Shown here: positions 62,596 to 64,000 of the stretch, one piece after another
How the letters are laid out: every line of letters starts with the position of its first letter
Numbering within the stretch: position 1 is the stretch's first letter
Assembly (NCBI RefSeq): GCF_000023125.1
Contig: NC_013037.1
Location: 372,001 to 436,000 of the forward strand
Direction of reading: 5' to 3'
DNA length: 64,000 bases
DNA from: Dyadobacter fermentans DSM 18053
GTDB taxonomy: Bacteria; Bacteroidota; Bacteroidia; Cytophagales; Spirosomataceae
The notes under the pieces: generated by a model
Seen by the model: the letters and a program-made list of their open reading frames with translations, nothing else
Told to the model about the DNA's origin: nothing
Database searches by the model: none
Position numbers and translations under genes: made by a program

Positions 62596-63711
62596 ATGGA
62601 AACCAGCGCCGAACACTTCCTGCAACTGATCAAACAATCGAGAAGAGGTAAATTCAAGATCTACATCGGGATGAGCGCCGGTGTGGGCAAGACCTACCGC
62701 ATGTTGCAGGAAGCCCACGCGCTCCTGCGCACGGGGATCGACGTGAAGATCGGCTATATCGAAACGCACAACCGCAAGGAAACACACGAATTGCTCGAAG
62801 GGCTGCCCGTGATTCCGCGGCGCAAGTTGTTTTACAAGGGTAAGGAGCTGGATGAGTTTGATGTGCAGGCGGTAATTACCCTGCGGCCGGAAGTGGTGAT
62901 CGTCGACGAGCTGGCGCATTCCAACATCGAAGGGAGTAAGCATGCCAAGCGCTGGCAGGATGTGCTGGACATTCTCGAAGCGGGTATCAATGTGATTTCG
63001 GCCGTTAATATACAACACATCGAAAGCCTGAACCAGGAGGTACGAGAGATCACCGGCGTGGAAGTCGCCGAACGCATTCCCGACAAGGTGCTCGGCATGG
63101 CCGACGAGGTCGTGAATATTGACCTCACGGCCGACGAGCTTATTACCCGGCTCAAAGAAGGCAAAATTTACCGGGAAGAGAAGATACAGGCCGCATTGCA
63201 GAATTTCTTCAAACCCCAGCACATCCTGCAACTGCGCGAACTCGCGCTCAAAGAAGTGGCCTCGCAGGTGGAGCGGAAGGTCGAAAGCGAAATTCAGCCG
63301 GGAATGGTGCTCAAACACGAGCGCTTCCTGGCGTGTATCAGCAGCAACGAGAAAACGGCCCGGAACGTGATCCGCAAAACGGCGCGACTGGCGAATTACT
63401 ACCATAGCAGCTGGTTTTTGCTGTACGTGCAAACGCCCGGCGAGTCGGCGAGCAGGATCGGGCTGGCGAAGCAGCGGCATTTGATCAACAATTTCAAACT
63501 GGCTACCGAACTCGGCGGGAATGTCATCAAAATGGAAAGCGGCAGCATTGCCAGAACGATCGTGGAGGTGGCCGAAAAGAACAAGATCACGACGATTTGC
63601 ATCGGTAAGCCGCATTTGAATCTTTTCAAGGTTATTCTCGCCACGAATGTTTTTAACGGGCTTTTAAATAAAATGTCTTCTTCCGACATTGACCTCGTAA
63701 TACTTTCCTGA
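62596..63711 (+). CDS. kdpD: KdpD-like sensor protein without kinase domain
   Basis: A 371-residue protein that equals the N-terminal half of KdpD. The KdpD domain (about 18-230) has Walker A GMSAGVGKT (25-33), VIVDELAHSN and SAVNIQHIESLN. A USP-like domain (about 245-371) follows. The four membrane spans, HisKA and HATPase of full KdpD (about 900 residues) are missing. A separate histidine kinase starts 1 bp after its stop, so the sensing and kinase functions appear to be split between two genes. The Kdp sensor domain binds ATP and responds to K+ or turgor through the kinase. Confidence 0.94.
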   Translation: METSAEHFLQLIKQSRRGKFKIYIGMSAGVGKTYRMLQEAHALLRTGIDVKIGYIETHNRKETHELLEGLPVIPRRKLFYKGKELDEFDVQAVITLRPEVVIVDELAHSNIEGSKHAKRWQDVLDILEAGINVISAVNIQHIESLNQEVREITGVEVAERIPDKVLGMADEVVNIDLTADELITRLKEGKIYREEKIQAALQNFFKPQHILQLRELALKEVASQVERKVESEIQPGMVLKHERFLACISSNEKTARNVIRKTARLANYYHSSWFLLYVQTPGESASRIGLAKQRHLINNFKLATELGGNVIKMESGSIARTIVEVAEKNKITTICIGKPHLNLFKVILATNVFNGLLNKMSSSDIDLVILS

Positions 63712-63712
63712 A

Positions 63713-64000
63713 ATGAAGATCAAAACCAAACTGAGGCTGGGGATAGGCCTGCTTTTCGCCATGATCACCGTGCTTGCGGTGGTGGGCATCAGGCAGGTTA
63801 GCCTGCTTTCGGCCGATTCACGCAATATTCTGGTCGCGAATCATAACTCGCTGGAATACAGCCGGCAAATGCTTCGGGCGCTTGATGAGCTGGAAGTGCA
63901 CGCGGGGGCATTGGATGCATTTAAAAAGAACCTCGAAGCCCAGCAGCACAATGTTACCGAAGCGGGAGAAAAGGAAGTGACGGAGCAGCTGACGCGGCAT
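63713..64000 (+). CDS. Membrane sensor histidine kinase, N-terminal part (cut by window end)
   Basis: The first 96 residues are visible. A basic start (MKIKTKLRLG) is followed by a transmembrane helix (about 8-30, GIGLLFAMITVLAVVGIRQV) and an extracytoplasmic helical region (NHNSLEYSRQMLRALDELE), the usual beginning of a HAMP-type sensor kinase. The kinase part lies outside the window. It follows the kinase-less KdpD by 1 bp and is therefore its likely partner kinase. By position it would phosphorylate the sigma-54 regulator upstream of kdp; this is inference. Confidence 0.75.
   Translation, partial: MKIKTKLRLGIGLLFAMITVLAVVGIRQVSLLSADSRNILVANHNSLEYSRQMLRALDELEVHAGALDAFKKNLEAQQHNVTEAGEKEVTEQLTRH

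Noticed and set aside
61576..63615. Long open frame of about 680 codons on the minus strand across the porin and kdpD
   Set aside because: It overlies two well-supported plus-strand genes, has shadow-type composition (rich in His, Val, Arg) and no recognisable domain.

Overview
The window looks like chromosome of a free-living Bacteroidota bacterium of the Cytophagales, most likely Dyadobacter or a close relative. The pointers are a SusC/SusD pair, a type IX secretion (T9SS) sorting tail, a two-component system of the periplasmic-propeller hybrid type, the bacillithiol protein YtxJ, a kdp operon with a beta-barrel porin in it, TAnnTTTG-type promoter elements and few Shine-Dalgarno sites. The genus is an inference. 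No rRNA, tRNA, CRISPR array, insertion sequence or prophage was recognised.

Layout. 1-6.4 kb: a 5'-nucleotidase split into two genes in reversed domain order, a Na+/H+ antiporter, a cytochrome P450, Dps, a SYLF lipid-binding protein and a KTSC protein. 6.4-14.4 kb (minus strand): a GMC oxidoreductase, a secreted esterase and a planctomycete-like DUF1501/PSD1-cytochrome pair. 14.5-26.1 kb: a zinc metallopeptidase, a response regulator, a PAS histidine kinase, then SusC, SusD, a small unknown protein and an exported metallo-beta-lactamase-fold hydrolase. 26.1-34.7 kb: a DeoR regulator with a 30-bp palindrome at its start codon, a membrane histidine kinase, a TonB-type outer-membrane protein, and a propeller hybrid kinase whose receiver domain is cut by an in-frame stop. 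34.7-38.6 kb: YtxJ, a possible toxin-antitoxin pair and a T9SS-sorted acetylesterase. 39-45.5 kb: a quinone/electrophile-type cluster (ring-cleaving dioxygenase, hydrolase, pirin), a Crp regulator with a pseudo-receiver partner, and small stress-type proteins. 45.8-49.9 kb: DNA ligase D and a DUF72 protein. 50-53.4 kb: a signalling-redox operon of a cNMP-domain histidine kinase, a response regulator fused to a thioredoxin-reductase-like flavoprotein, and a UBP zinc finger. 54.3-64 kb: a small response regulator, a sigma-54 response regulator and the kdp locus (kdpF, A, B, then an antisense PIN toxin-antitoxin module, then kdpC, a porin, a kinase-less KdpD and the start of a separate histidine kinase).

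The intergenic spaces carry a dispersed family of hairpin-forming repeats built from the octamer TTGAATGA and its complement. It occurs at four places, and one copy shares a 29-bp module with a tandem repeat at 1625-1675. Several genes end inside these repeats, so the repeats supply their stop codons.

The most interesting items are the kinase/receiver-flavoprotein/zinc-finger operon, the rewired and interrupted kdp locus, the octamer repeat family, the candidate toxin-antitoxin pair at 35.6-36.5 kb, and the nonsense codon in the propeller hybrid kinase.
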